From the NCBI GenBank assembly GCA_029891385.1, contig CM057229.1, positions 1,798,001 to 1,862,000 on the forward strand: a DNA stretch of 64,000 bases. The letters run 5' to 3'. The notes beneath the pieces were generated by a model. That model was not told the DNA's origin, did no database searches, and saw only the letters and a program-made list of their open reading frames with translations. Of this stretch, positions 1 through 12,421 are shown piece by piece. A program made the translations under genes and the position numbers. How positions within the stretch are numbered: position 1 is the stretch's first letter; the number at the start of each line of letters is the position of its first letter. This DNA comes from Erythroxylum novogranatense (taxonomy: Eukaryota > Streptophyta > Magnoliopsida > Malpighiales > Erythroxylaceae).

Positions 1-471
1 AAACTATAACATAAACTTGTAAAAATCATAACTTATTATTCCTTGATCGAAAAATTGCATACTTTATATCAAATTAAAGATCAAATCAAATCCTTCAACT
101 TTCATGAAGAATTTCAAGGTTCAATTTACCTCTAACTAGGCAAATTTCTCAGTCAAAGTTTCAGCCATACCAATAGTCAACCTGAACACACTTAAACTTT
201 GACTGATCATAACTTTCACTCCCGATATCGAAAAATTGCAAACTTTATGACTACAGAAAGCTCTTAACCTAATCTACAAGTTTCATGTAGATCATTTCAT
301 CAAATTTTGCCTAAATCAAAAGTCAACTTTCAAAGGCCAAAAAGTCAAACTTTTCACAATTTTTCATCTTCTCACACATTCTCTCTTTATTTCTTTATTT
401 TCAACTTAATTTCAATCGACTCATCCACTTTTAAATATTTCTTGTTGTCACTCAAAAATTGGGGTCCAACA
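1..471 (-). mobile_element. Element A, 3' LTR (cut by the window edge)
   Basis: This 471-bp stretch matches 14813-15283 without gaps, with 10 substitutions (about 2.1%), nine of them transitions. Both copies end on the + strand in ggggtccaaca, the complement of a TG...-type LTR start. A purine-rich tract on the minus strand abuts it at 472. It is therefore the first 471 bp, in element orientation, of the 3' LTR of a minus-strand retrotransposon whose remainder lies left of the window. Confidence 0.85.
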
Positions 472-490
472 TTTCTCCCCCTCTTAAAAG
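472..490 (-). other. Polypurine tract of element A
   Basis: On the minus strand this reads as a purine run containing AAGAGGGGGAGAAA, directly before the TGTTGGACC start of the 3' LTR. This is the usual position and composition of the plus-strand primer of Ty3/Gypsy elements. Confidence 0.75.
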
Positions 491-1076
491 AATTTCGTCA
501 TCGAAATTCATACTTGATTAGACACCAAGTAACTTTTTCTCTTACTTTTTGACACTGGTCACACACTTTCTAACTGATTTCTCGTCATACTTATCTTTCA
601 CTTATTCAATATCATAGCAAAACACTATTTCATTTTATCTTATCTCCAAACAGTCATTCTTTCATCTCACAAAAGTATAATCAATTTAATTCCATCCAAA
701 TGCTATCATTCAATTCAAATCTTAATTTTTCATCATCACAAACCTAAAATTCATCAAAGTTCTTAATCCTCATCAATCACTTAATTAGGTCTTCACATAA
801 TTCATAAAAATCCATCTCCATGCTCATCTTTCACTCACAAATGGATATACAAAATCAAATCATCCTAATTCCTCATGAACTTCAAATCTCAATTTCATGC
901 ACAATTTCCTAAAATCACTTAACATATTTATCATCTTCATCTATCAAGCACTTTGGTATGCACTTTATCTTTATCACAATCTCACAAATTCAATCTTATG
1001 CTTGAACATTCTTATACAAATCAGTTAGACACAAACACCCAAGTACGATCATAATACTGGGCTTTGATACCAAAAA
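472..1076 (-). mobile_element. Internal region of element A, non-coding, with primer binding site
   Basis: Only about 0.6 kb separates the polypurine tract from the primer binding site. The PBS is at 1061-1072 (minus strand TGGTATCAAAGC, one base off the plant initiator-tRNA-Met type TGGTATCAGAGC). No gag, protease, reverse transcriptase or integrase frame is visible. An LTR element with LTRs above 4 kb and no coding capacity fits the large retrotransposon derivative (LARD) class, which depends on proteins from other elements. The alternative is an autonomous element with an internal deletion. Confidence 0.7.
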
Positions 1077-2541
1077 TATTGGGACCCGATCTGGGAACCG
1101 GATCCCAACCAAAAAAACGGAACACGAATATGAAAACAAATGCGAAAAGCGAAGAACAAACCAAAGCGAAGGAAAAAACACAAAGCGAAACAACAAGCGG
1201 AACCGAAAGCAAATCGGATATCAAAGCGAAAATATATCGAATCGGATATACGAAAGCGGAGCAAACACTTAACAAAGCGGATCCGAATTGAACAAATCGA
1301 AATAAAGGAGGCACGAACAAAATCAAAGTACCAAACAGATGCGAAGTAAAAGGCAGAACCGACATCCGAACGCATACACTGAATCGCATTGGAAACCTAG
1401 ACTAAACCGATTCGAAACCCGGTATAATTTTTTTTTCTTTTTCTTATATTCGTTTTTACTCAAACTCCATCAAAACATACAATTTCCTTTTTCTTGGAAA
1501 TTATCTTCAATCAAATCCTCAAATCATACAAATTGCTTATACATACAATCAAATCCCAAAAATTCATCTTTATACAAAAAAATTTTAAATAAAAATTTTG
1601 GCAACATAACGGCTGCCCTTGACCTAACCCAAAACCTGCAAGGGTTCAAAATATACTTCTAAAGTTTCCAATCAAAACATACAATCATCAAAATCAACCG
1701 GACCCTCCGTTCGGGATCTCGGCAGAAACAAACGCAATCTTAGTTCTAAACACTTCAATGATTCTTATACATAATCATAACTCATCATCATACACAAACT
1801 TTGAACCGCAACGCAACATATAAATCCCTAATTTACTTACATCAACACAATATACACAAATTCATACTCTCATACATCAAGTCATAATCCTCATACGTTC
1901 TGAAATACATGCTCGAAATACATCATAATAAACAATATTAATATCCAAATCTCCATTCACATAAAAATACAGATCATGCAAAATTGAATTTGACGCTCTT
2001 TCATCCGATCTCCTGTTCGAATACCTGGAGATTAGGGATAAAAGGGGGGTGAGCTCGGAAGCTCATGGATAACACATTTATAAATTAAAAAATAAGCAGA
2101 AAATATTTTTCATAAACTTTTTGCCAAAAGGGCTAATTTTTCAAACTTTGTAACCTTTCAAACGGTTTCCTTAAACCTTTCAATTTTTCAAACTTTTCAT
2201 ATAAATCCCACTTTTTTATTTCTCAATTTCAAACATGAATGCAGCACACAGAAACAAATCAAAAACACGTAACATATTAAAATAGTCTGGTTCAGTACGA
2301 AACAGAACGTACTGCACATTCCCGCATAGCGGTCCTATGCAGCCGTGAACAGAACGTACTACACTTTCTCGCATAGCAGACCGGTGTAGCCGTGAAGGGA
2401 GTCCGAAATCGGAGCTCCGTGCCACTAACGGGCAGCCGGGAGAAAGCTATAAACAAATAGAGACAGTGCACTGACTCACGAGGGACCTGACCAAACCCAC
2501 ATAACACATAAGCAAAAATGAAAGGTTGGATTGCCCGAAGG
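1077..2541 (-). mobile_element. Element A, 5' LTR, distal part (left of the B insertion)
   Basis: The LTR edge is placed at tattgggaccc (1077), next to the PBS at 1061-1072. It resembles the tgttgggccc start of the LTRs at 16071 and 62040. The segment is broken at 2541 by element B and resumes at 12427. Removing B and one copy of gaagg joins gcccgaagg to cactttt, a phrase echoed nearby as gcccaaaggcac, which supports the join. The segment contains a 47-bp tandem duplication (2303-2396) and a hairpin at 2051-2064. Confidence 0.75.
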
Positions 2542-5083
2542 TGTAACACCCAAATACCCCCTGGGAGGATACATGGATGCCACCCAAGACAGAATAGACA
2601 AAACCAAACATCACACTGATATTTATTTTATTTAGTAACTCAAACCCATACACATATATTACATATCGTAAATCTCAGAACAGAAATCCAAAGAATATTT
2701 ACAAGTCCAACAAAGGAAACAAAATACATTTTCAAACTTTATGAACAGACTCCTTTGGCCAGTGCAGTAGACTTGTCCTAGTCTTTAAACTCTTCGCTCT
2801 GAACCTACACGGGGCAAATCCACCGTGCTAAGCATATAGCTTAGTGAGTAATAACTAATCTAATTTAATGGATTATCATATAAAATTTAACTTCGTAAGC
2901 ATCAAGAAGAAACATTTATCGAAAATCGGACATAACACATTTCGAAGCTGATTCACTTACTTATTAGAACCGAATATCACGAGAGGGTATAAACCCGTCG
3001 AATCATAATCGATTTTGTCAAAGACATATCAAGGCTGTAAATCCATTTCTGAAGCGGTAACGGACTTATCAGAGATACCATAATTAGTATCGGCGGAGAG
3101 GCGTATGTCTCAATATCGAGACACCAAAGTGTCGAATAACGAGAGCAATTGTAGAAGACCTTCTAGTATGCCTATTTACCCACAACTAGGACTTAATAGT
3201 TTTAAAACAGAACAAGGTCATTTCAGACATTTCATGTGCAGGCAAATAGCACTCACAAAATTTATCATAAAATAAATTACTTACCTAAAATATTTACTGA
3301 AATTTTCTACCTATATTACGTACTGAAATTACTGACCTGTGTTACTTACCAAAACCGCCCTTACTGTTTATTGCCTCGAAGTCCCGGCAATATTCGGCAA
3401 TGGTCGTTCCTCTATAATAGGGAACACAGATACAAATCACTATTGTGCATGCTTAAAAATTCACCAATGTATGATGGATATGTAGGATGCATGTTCATGA
3501 CAAATTTCGGGACCAAACCCTAAATTCTTAACTTAAATTATTAAATCCTTGATTGTTAATTAAATCTAAAAATTTACAAATTTCACATAAAGAGGTAGAG
3601 AATTTTCTTACGAATCCAACGCTTCAAGAATCAGGTCATTCAGAGGTCGGATGACAAAGATATGGTCAAAAGAGTGAAGTTTATCACACACAAGTCGACT
3701 TATACTTACACAAGTCGACTTACGTAACACGACAAGTCGACTTACACTTGCATAACTCGATTTATTGAAGAGCGGAGATGACAGTTCATGCAAAACGTTG
3801 ATATAAGTCGACTTATACATCACAACAAGTCGACTTATACCACTGTTCATCGTCTTCTTCCCCAAACCAGACGAAACAACAAAGTTTTCTTCCATTTTTC
3901 TTTAACTTCATCACTTTAAAACTAACCTATTTAGCATTTCTAACCTATCAGAATCATCATAAACAACTTTATACTCCAAAGATCACAAAACTTAACATTC
4001 CAACTTTCTCTCTCTCTCTCTCTATGGTAAACTTTCAAAATTCATATTTTTATCCATTTTTTCTTGGTTTTTCCATCTTAATAGACCACGGTATCTATCA
4101 TTTTTTTCTCCATAAACCACTCCATCTCAGTAAGCTCTAGATTTCCGTAAGCTTAAACCTCACACTATAACTCATGCATGTCACCAAGACAAACAGAGCA
4201 TAAACCCAAACCATATATCCATATATTTATATAATCTGTTAAACCAAGCATGCAAAACAAATTAACAACATAACTATAGGCAGTTTTTCCCTAACATAAA
4301 ACAGAACCCACATATATATATCATCTTTTAAACCAAAACAGAATAAACTTGTCTTTATTAACCTACAGAATTCTCGTAGCCTCACAAGCCAATGTAATAG
4401 TTTAAAGACAACCCAACATCTACATATATATTAGAGAAAAATAAACAGAGCATGCGTTTTCAACTGTATATGAGTAAAGCTACTTACTAGTTTCCGCTTA
4501 TGAAAACAACCGACTGAGAGACACAAAGCAGTGAATGTTTGCGACTTCGTGGGTTTGCTCATTTTAATTCCACCTTTCCTCCATGCATGATGCCATCTCA
4601 AAGTTAACGTGTGGACATGCATGTTTCACACTTGGCATCACACATGCAATTACACCGGTGTTGTTTATTAACATATATATTTATATATATATATATATAT
4701 ATCTATATATTTATATATATGTTAATAATTTCTTTTTCAACCAAATACATTATTTTGAATTCTCATAACAAATAAATACCCATAAGTTCCAGACAACTTT
4801 CGAAAATTCACCAAAATTCTGTCATAAAATAATGACTCGTACAATAAAATTTCAACTCAAAATTAATTCACCATCAATTTCTAAAAATATTTGAAGTATA
4901 CAAAAATTATATTAATATTGTCTGAACAATTCAGAAATCTCATTAAACCAATTTACCCGAAAAATGTCATGAATGCATGCCAAAATACTTATGCACAATT
5001 TAAGCAAATATTTAATAAGCAAATAACTAAATAATTCGTACTAAATTCTTTTAATATTCTAACCCCTAATTTGGGGCGTTACA
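2542..5083 (-). repeat. Element B, 3' LTR (2542 bp)
   Basis: Runs from tgtaacaccc to ggggcgttaca and matches 9815-12421 closely. It holds five perfect copies of the palindrome AAGTCGACTT (starts 3692, 3712, 3734, 3805, 3827), a hairpin at 2828-2844, and an AT-rich inverted repeat with perfect 15-bp arms (4666-4680 and 4714-4728). No host gene is visible in it. Confidence 0.92.
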
Positions 5084-5097
5084 ACTCTTCCCTCCTT
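5084..5097 (-). other. Polypurine tract of element B
   Basis: On the minus strand an AAGGAGGGAAGAG run lies just before the 3' LTR start, where plus-strand DNA synthesis is primed in this class of element. Confidence 0.75.
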
Positions 5098-5293
5098 AAG
5101 AAATTTCATCCTCGAAATTCATACCTGATTCGAATAATTGCGGATACTGAGCCTTCATGATTTCCTCTGGTTCCCAAGTTGCTTCCTCAATTCTATGATG
5201 TTGCCAGAGGACTTTTACTAACGGTACTGACTTGTTTCGGAGTTGTTTCACTTCTTTGGCTAGTATAGAAATTGGCCCTTCTTCATACGACAA
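5096..5293 (-). pseudogene. Element B chromodomain, C-terminal end of pol
   Basis: The frame carries VKVLWQHHRIEEATWEPEE near its middle, the signature of a chromovirus integrase-tail chromodomain, which in other elements can direct integration to marked chromatin. It is in frame with the integrase upstream but separated by a single in-frame TAA at 5315-5317. This looks like a point mutation rather than a true end of the protein. The frame ends at the edge of the PPT, as expected for the end of pol. Confidence 0.85.
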
Positions 5294-5314
5294 ATCCTGT
5301 TGTACCTGAATCTC

Positions 5315-6724
5315 TTACACCGGAATCTTATGTGAGGCGTCAGATTGGTATCTCCTCAACATAGAAACATGAAACACATCATGCAGTCTGGCCAATTCTC
5401 CAGGAAGAGCTAACTGATAAGCTACGGGTCCAACCCTCTTCAGAATTTCATAAGGCCCAATGAAACGCGGACTGAGCTTACCCTTCTTCCCAAACCGAAG
5501 TATGTGTTTCCATGGTGATACTTTTAAAAACACCTTATCACCCACTTGAAACTCAATATCCTTCCTTTTTAAATCAGCATAAGACTTCTGCCTATCACTG
5601 ACAGCTTTCAATCTTTGTCGAATAATCTGAATCTTTTCTTTCGTATCTTTCACAATTTCTGGCCCGATCATCTTGTTTTCATTCAACTCCGTCCAACATA
5701 CCGGAGTTCTACACTTCCTACCATACAACGCTTCATAAGGTGCCATGCCAATGCTCGTCTGATAACTGTTATTGTAGGCAAACTCCATCAAAGTCAGGTA
5801 ATTATTCCAACTCCCGGGAAACTCTAACACACAACCGCTCAACATATCTTCCAAAATCTGTATAACTCGTTCTGACTGTCCATCTGTCTGAGGATGAAAA
5901 GCAGTACTGAATTTAAGTTGAGTACCCAATGCTTCCTGTAAATTTTTCCAAAATCTCGAAGTAAATCGAGGATCACGATAAGAAATAATCGATAATGGTA
6001 CTCCTTGCAGTCTTACAATCTCATTCACATACAAATCTGCAAGCCTATCCAATGAATAGTCAGAACGAACAGGTAGAAAATGAGCAGATTTGGTGAAATT
6101 ATCTACAATAACCCATACCGCATCATGTTTCCTTTGAGTAAGAGTAAGTCCAGTGACAAAGTCCATGGTAATATTATCCCATTTCCATTGAGGAATAGGA
6201 ATCGGATTTAACAAACCATATGGAACCTGGTGCTCAGCCTTAACCTGCTGGTATGTCAGACATTTTGCTACATAATCCACAACATCCCGTTTCATACCTG
6301 CCCACCAATAATACTGCTTCAGATCTTGATACATCTTGTTTCCACCCGGATGTATAGTAAATACTGTATTATGAGCCTCAAACAAAAACTTCTTTTTCAA
6401 TTCATCATTCGTTGGCACACACAACCGGTCCTTTTAATACAATTCACCATCACCCTGCACAGAAAAATCAGTCTGTTTACCTTCCTGAGTAGCCACGATA
6501 AGTTGTTGTAACTTATCATCAGCTCTTTGAGCATTACAAATCTCCTGTCTCAACGTGAGCCTTGCTATCAATTGAGCCATCAAGGCTCCATCAAATCCTA
6601 ACTTCCATCCAATCTGCTTCAGTGATAAAGCCGAGATAATCTTTCGACTTAAGGCATCTGCTACAACATTAGCCTTATCCGGATGATAGTCCACAATACA
6701 ATCATAGTCTTTAAATAATTCCAA
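5315..6724 (-). pseudogene. Element B integrase
   Basis: The frame contains the zinc-binding HHCC-type region, in degenerate form (HPGGNKMYQDLKQYYWW, then CLTYQ where CxxC is expected). The catalytic core follows: NITMDF supplies the first acidic residue and TDGQSERVIQ the glutamate. The second catalytic Asp, normally in SDRDPRF, reads SYRDPRF, so Asp is replaced by Tyr. The GPYEILKRVGPVAYQLALP stretch is the usual post-core domain. Two in-frame stops break it, at 6434-6436 and 5315-5317. Both the stops and the catalytic change argue that this copy cannot integrate. Confidence 0.9.
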
Positions 6725-6730
6725 CCAACG

Positions 6731-7087
6731 TCATTGTCTCAAATTAAGTTCCTTCTGAGTAAGCAGATACTTCAGACTCTTATGATCTGTAAAAATTCTA
6801 CACCTTTCACCATACAGATAGTGCCGCCAAATTTTTAAGGCAAACACTACTGCTGCAAGTTCTAGATCATGTGTAGGGTAATTCTGTTCATGAGTCTTTA
6901 GTTGCCTAGAAGCATAAGTAACTACCTTTCCTTCCTGCATCAAAACACACCCTAGACCAGTCCCAGACGCATCAGTATACATAACATACTCCTTACCAGC
7001 CGTAGGTTGAACTAATACAAGAGCTTGAGAAGCATACTCTTTGTTGATCAAAACTACTCGACATCTATCGGACCATTCATACTTCAC
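6731..7087 (-). pseudogene. Element B RNase H
   Basis: This is the RNase H domain, which degrades RNA in the RNA:DNA hybrid during reverse transcription. The acidic residues lie in [19 protein letters not shown] and FTDHKSLKY. The last one lies in NVVADALSRK, beyond an in-frame TGA at 6731-6733 where CGA (Arg) is expected from the RQRRW context. A frameshift near 7090-7120 separates it from the reverse transcriptase. Confidence 0.9.
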
Positions 7088-7119
7088 TCCTTAGAAAAAG
7101 TTTAGTTAAAGGGATGCTA

Positions 7120-7830
7120 TTATTGAAAACCCTTAACAAACCGACGGTAATAACCAGCCAGACCCAGAAAACTTCTTACTTCCGTCACATTCCGTGGCGG
7201 CTTCCAATTAACAATAGCTTCTATCTTACTAGGATCAACTCTAATTCCTTCAGTAGAGACTACATGCCCTAAAAATGATATCTCCTGAAGCCAGAAATCA
7301 CATTTACTCAACTTTGCATACAACTGTCTTTCCCGTAGGGTCTGCAATACAATTCGGAGATGTTCACTATGATCCTGTTCAGTCCTAGAGTAGACCAGGA
7401 TATCATCAATAAATACCACAACAAACTGGTCCAAATAAGGCCTAAACACTCGATTCATTAGATCCATAAATGCTGCTGGAGCATTAGTTAACCCGAATGG
7501 CATTACCAGAAATTTATAATGTCCATAACGGGTCCTAAACGCAGTCTTCGGTACATCCACATCCTTTACCAGAAGCAGATAGTACCCCGAACGCAGATCT
7601 ATCTTTGAAAACACGCCTGCATCTCTCAATTGATCAAATAGATCGTCAATCCGTGGCAGTGGATACCTATTCTTCACTATGACTCTATTTAACTGCCTGT
7701 AGTCGATGCACATTCTCAGTGTACCATCCTTCTTGTTGACAAACAACACCGGTACGCGCCATGGTGATACACTGGGTCTAATAAACCCTTTATCCGAAGC
7801 TCAGAATCGCAACTTCAACTCCTTTAACTC
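7120..7830 (-). pseudogene. Element B reverse transcriptase
   Basis: Recognisable blocks in order are [58 protein letters not shown], and the catalytic FIDDILVYS with both aspartates present. FLGHVVS and [18 protein letters not shown] follow. An in-frame TGA lies before the KGFIRP block, and the frame is lost after VKGF (7120-7122 stop, then an indel). Sequence quality is otherwise high, implying recent decay. Confidence 0.93.
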
Positions 7831-8184
7831 AAGAGAGCCATTCTATACGGTGCTCTGGATATAGGAGCTGTACTGTGCACAACTTCAATAGATAACTCCA
7901 CTTCCCTTTCGGAGGGAGTCCGGGCAATTCCTCGTGAAAACATCTGGAAACTCATTCACTATGTGAATCTCAAGCGGTTTCTCCTTAGCACCATCCTTAC
8001 AGAATCAAGTACAAAAGCTAGATAAGCTTCACACCCTTCCCGAGAAGCTTTTGAGCTTGCATAGCGAGATACTACATTAGTTAGAGCACGTGCAACCACC
8101 ACGAAATACAATCTCGGACTGGTCGGGCCTCTTTAAGAAAACTGTCTTCGCCTTACAGTCGATTACTGCCTGATGTTTAGACAG

Positions 8185-8688
8185 CTAATCCATACCCAGA
8201 ATCAAATCGAATTCGTGAAACGACAACTTAATCAGATCTGCTGCATACTCACTTCCCTGAATCATAACTGGACAATTCCTAATCACCTGATTCACCAACA
8301 CACTACTACCCAGAGGACTAGTTACATGCATGTCATATTCTAACTGATCTATAAGCATCTCCTTAACAAACATTTCTCCAGCACAGATATATGAATGTGA
8401 AGATCCAGGATCAATTAATGCATACAATTCATAACCAAAGAGAGAAACCATACCAACAATGACATCTGGTGCATCCTGATCCTCACGAGCTTTCAGTGCA
8501 TAAGCCCGAGCTGAAACAGAAGGCATAGCTGGTCGATTCACAGTTTCTGAGTGCGAGCTCGGATTAGCCCTGCTCTGATTATATCTGCCTCGTCCTCTTC
8601 CTCGACCTCTGTTCCCAACTGAAGCATGCGAAACCTCTCCACTAGCTTGTGCCATCCCAGATTGTCTCAGAAGGCAATTTGCAATCAT
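8185..8688 (-). pseudogene. Element B protease with end of gag
   Basis: The first part is an Arg/Gly-rich linker (NRGRGRGRGRYNQ) after the gag zinc knuckle. The retropepsin-like domain follows, with active site LIDPGSSHSYI, the DPG variant common in plant Ty3/Gypsy elements, and ends at FDLILGMD. The expected WL after GMD is replaced by a stop, so the frame ends early by a point mutation. Confidence 0.88.
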
Positions 8689-9687
8689 ATGCTTCGTACT
8701 GCTACAACGAAAACATGCACCTGTAGCTCTCCAGCAGACACCCTAATGGTGAATAGAGCAGTGTGGGCACTCCGAAACACCAGAACCTCGACCCCCAGAG
8801 GAACCCCTACTAGAAACAGTCGATGTAGAAAAGTTTTGTTGCCTTCCCCTCATCACAGATCTCTGAGCAACTCTCGGTGCAGAGGAAGTACCTTCCCGAC
8901 TTCGTTTTTCCGAAGACTGACCTCCTCTATTAAAGCCTCTTCGCTGACTTCTTTCTTTCCTGATCGTCTCTTGTCTTTCTACTTTTATTGAAGTCTGTAC
9001 CAACTGATGGTAAGCAACTTGTTGTAATGTAGAAAACGCTGCCAGATGCTCCTTGATCGAATCATGCAATCCCTCCTCGAATTGATGACATCGAACTCTT
9101 GATCAATCTGATTCAGGGGCATACTTACTAAGCCGATTGAACTCCCGATCATACTCAGCAACAGACAAACTCCTCTGTTTCAGATTCAGAAATTGCTTTC
9201 ACCGATCCTTCCTGTAAGCTTCCGTCATGTACTTAGTCTTAAATTCTTGGGCAAAGAATTCCCAAGTCAGAGGCACCGGTAGCCGAGGACTCCGAAGAAC
9301 AAACTTCCACCATTCATAAGTTGCTCCCTGTAGAAGGGAAACAGCACAATGAACCATCTGCTCTGCTGGACAACTAATCTCGTCCAGTACCCTCTTCACC
9401 TTCTCAATCCAGAACTCGGCCCCTTCAGATTCCTCTAGAGAAGTCCCAAAAAATTCTTCAGCCCCATACTTCCTCAGCTGATCAATCGGAGCTTTAGGTG
9501 TTGTCATCCGATGCAAAGAAAGTCATCATATCTGGGACGATTAATCAAAGCTTCTCCTTGAGTGGAGGAGGAGGTGGAACCTCGACTTCCTTTGATTGAC
9601 CTTTAACGGTCCAGGTATTTCAGAACGAGTTTGCTCCGGCTGATTACTCTCAGCAACTTCGTCAACAAATTCGTGAGATCCTTCCAT
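8689..9687 (-). pseudogene. Element B gag
   Basis: The likely ATG is at 9687 (MEGSHEFVDEVAES). The retrotransposon gag domain is clear: FFGTSLEESEGAEFWIEKVKRVL, TYEWWKFVLRS, FAQEFKTKYMTEAYRKDR, KQRSLSVAEYDREFNRLS. The CCHC zinc knuckle CFRCSSTKHMIANC spans the 8690 region and is preceded by CPHC. Stops interrupt the frame at about 9199, 9100 and 8743, all where Trp, Gln or Arg codons would be expected. Gag forms the particle in which the RNA is copied. Confidence 0.88.
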
Positions 9688-9797
9688 CGTAATTTCTAAA
9701 GACAAAACATGGGACACCATATTAGGCCAAAACACAACTTAGACACTCAACGGAAAACAATAGGCAAGCCGTAGTTAAACAAGAACCGCCTAAACTT

Positions 9798-9809
9798 GCT
9801 CTGATACCA
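9798..9809 (-). other. Primer binding site of element B
   Basis: The minus strand reads TGGTATCAGAGC, the standard plant initiator-tRNA-Met complement. It lies five bases inside the 5' LTR edge at 9815. Confidence 0.92.
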
Positions 9810-9814
9810 AAAGA

Positions 9815-12421
9815 TGTAACACCCAAATACCCCCTGGGAGGATACATGGATGCCACCCAAGACATAATAGACAAAACCAAACATCACACTGATATTTATT
9901 TTATTTAGTAACTCAAACCCACACACATATATTACATATCGTAAATCTCAGAACATAAATCCAAAGAATATTTACAAGTCCAACAAAGGAAACAAAATAC
10001 ATTTTCAAACTTTATGAACAGACTCCTTTGGCCAGTGCAGTAGACTTGTCCCAGTCTTTAAACTCTTCGCTCTGAACCTACACGGGGCAAATCCACCGTG
10101 CTAAGCATATAGCTTAGTGAGTAATAACTAATCTAATTTAATGGATTATCATATAAAATTTAACCCGATTGTAAGCATGCAAGAAGAAACATTTATCGTA
10201 AAATCGGACATAACACATTTCAAGATGATTCACTTACTTATCGAATCGAATATCACAAGAGGGTATAAACCCGTCGAATCATAATCTGATTTTGTCAAAC
10301 ACATATCAAGACTGTAAATCCATTTACAGAAGCGGGTAACGGGACTTATACAGGAGATACCATAATTAGTATTAGCAGGAGAGACATATGTCTCAATATC
10401 AGGAGACACCAAAGTGTCAAATAACGGGAGCGATTCTGAGACCCTTCTAGCATGCCTATTTACCCACAACTAGGACTTAATAGCTTTAAAATGTAACAAG
10501 GTCATTTCAGACATTTCATGTGCAGGCAAATAGCACTCACAAAATTTATCATAAAACAAATTACTTACCTAAAGTATTTATTGAAATTTTCTACCTATAT
10601 TACGTACTAAAATTATCGACCAGATTATTTACCAAAACCGCCTTCATCGTTTATTGCCTCAAGTCCCAAAGAATATCCGCAATGGTCGTTCCTCTATAAT
10701 AGGGAACACAGATACAAATCACTATTGTGCATGCTTAAAAATTCACCAATGTATGATGGATATGTAGGATGCATGTTCATGACAAATTTCGGGACCAAAC
10801 CCTAAATTCTTAACTTAAATTATTAAATCCTTGATTGTTAATTAAATCTGAAAATTTACAAATTTCACATAAAGAGGTAGAGAATTTTCTTACGAATCCA
10901 ATGCTTCAAGAATCAGGTCATTCGGAGGTCGGATGACAAAGATATGGTCAAAAGAGTGAAGTTTATCACACACAAGTCGACTTATACTTACACAAGTCGA
11001 CTTATCCATTAAAACACACACAAGTCGACTTATACTTACACAAGTCGACTTACGTAACACGACAAGTCGACTTACACTTGCATAACTCGATTTATTGAAG
11101 AGCGGAGATGACAGTTCATGCAAAACGTTGATATAAGTCGACTTATACATCACAACAAGTCGACTTATACCACTGTTCATCGTCTTCTTCACCAAACCGC
11201 ATTTAAACAACAAAGTTTTCTTCCATTTTTCTTTAACTTCATCACTTTAAAACTAACCTATTTAGCATTTCTAACCTATCAGAATCATCAGAAACAACTT
11301 CATACTCCAAAGATCACAAAACTTAACATTCTAACTTTCTCTCTCTCTCTATCTACGGAAAACTTTCAAAATTCATATTTTTATCCCTTTTTTCTTGGTT
11401 TTTCCATCTTAATAGACCACGGTATCTATCATTTTTTTCTCCATAAACCACTCCATCTCAGTAAGCTCTAGATTTCCGTAAGCTTAAACCTCATACTATA
11501 ACTCATGCATGTCACCAAGAAAAACAGAGCATAAACCCAAACCATATATCCATATATTTATATAATCTGTTAAACCAAGCATGCAAAACAAATTAACAAC
11601 ATCACTATAGACAGTTTTTCTCTAACATAAAACAGAACCCACATATATATATCATCTTTTAAACCAAAACAGAATACACTTGTCTTTATTAACCTACAGA
11701 ATTCTCGTAGCCTCACAAGCCAATGTAATAGTTTAAAGACAACCCAACATCTACATATATATATTAGAGAAAAATAAACAAAGCATGCGTTTTCAACTGT
11801 ATATGAGTAAAGCTACTTACTAGTTTCCGCTTATGAAAACAACCGACTGAGAGACACAAAGCAGTGAATGTTTGCGACTTCGTGGGTTTGCTCATTTTAA
11901 TTCCACCTTTCCTCCATGCATGATGCCATCTCAAAGTTAACGTGTGGACATGCATGTTTCACACTTGGCATCACACATGCAATTACACTGGTGTTGTTTA
12001 TTAACATATATATTAATATATATATATATATCTATATATTTATATATATGTTAATAATTTCTTTTTCAACCAAATACATTATTTTGAATTCTTATAACAA
12101 ACACATGCCCAAAAGTTCCAGACAACTTCCGAAAATTCACCAAAATTCCGTCATAAAATAATGACTCGTACAATAAATTTTCAACTCAAAATTAATTCAC
12201 CATCAATTTCTAAAAATATTTGAAGTATACAAAAGTTACTAAAATTATATTAATATTGTCCAAACAATTCAGAAATCTTATTAAACCAATTTACCCGAAA
12301 AATGTCATGAATGCATGCCAAAATACTTATGCACAATTTAAGCAAATATTTAATAAGCAAATAAATAAATAATTCGTACTAAATTCCTTTAATATTCTAA
12401 CCCCTAATTTGGGGCGTTACA
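9815..12421 (-). repeat. Element B, 5' LTR (2607 bp)
   Basis: Pairs with 2542-5083. The main length difference is a 48-bp duplication that raises AAGTCGACTT from five to seven copies (starts 10974, 10994, 11022, 11042, 11064, 11135, 11157). It ends at ggggcgttaca, followed by the TSD gaagg. The hairpin counterpart is at 10101-10117. Confidence 0.92.

Larger units (their letters stand above)
2542..12421 (-). mobile_element. Element B: full-length Ty3/Gypsy chromovirus, decayed
   Basis: A complete 9.88-kb LTR retrotransposon on the minus strand. It is flanked by a perfect 5-bp TSD, gaagg, at 2537-2541 and 12422-12426. Order in element orientation: 5' LTR, PBS, gag, protease, reverse transcriptase, RNase H, integrase, chromodomain, PPT, 3' LTR. 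The C-terminal chromodomain places it in the chromovirus branch of Ty3/Gypsy; a Tekay/Del-like clade is likely but not proven. The polyprotein is interrupted by several in-frame stops and at least one frameshift, so this copy is dead. It inserted inside the 5' LTR of element A. Confidence 0.93.
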
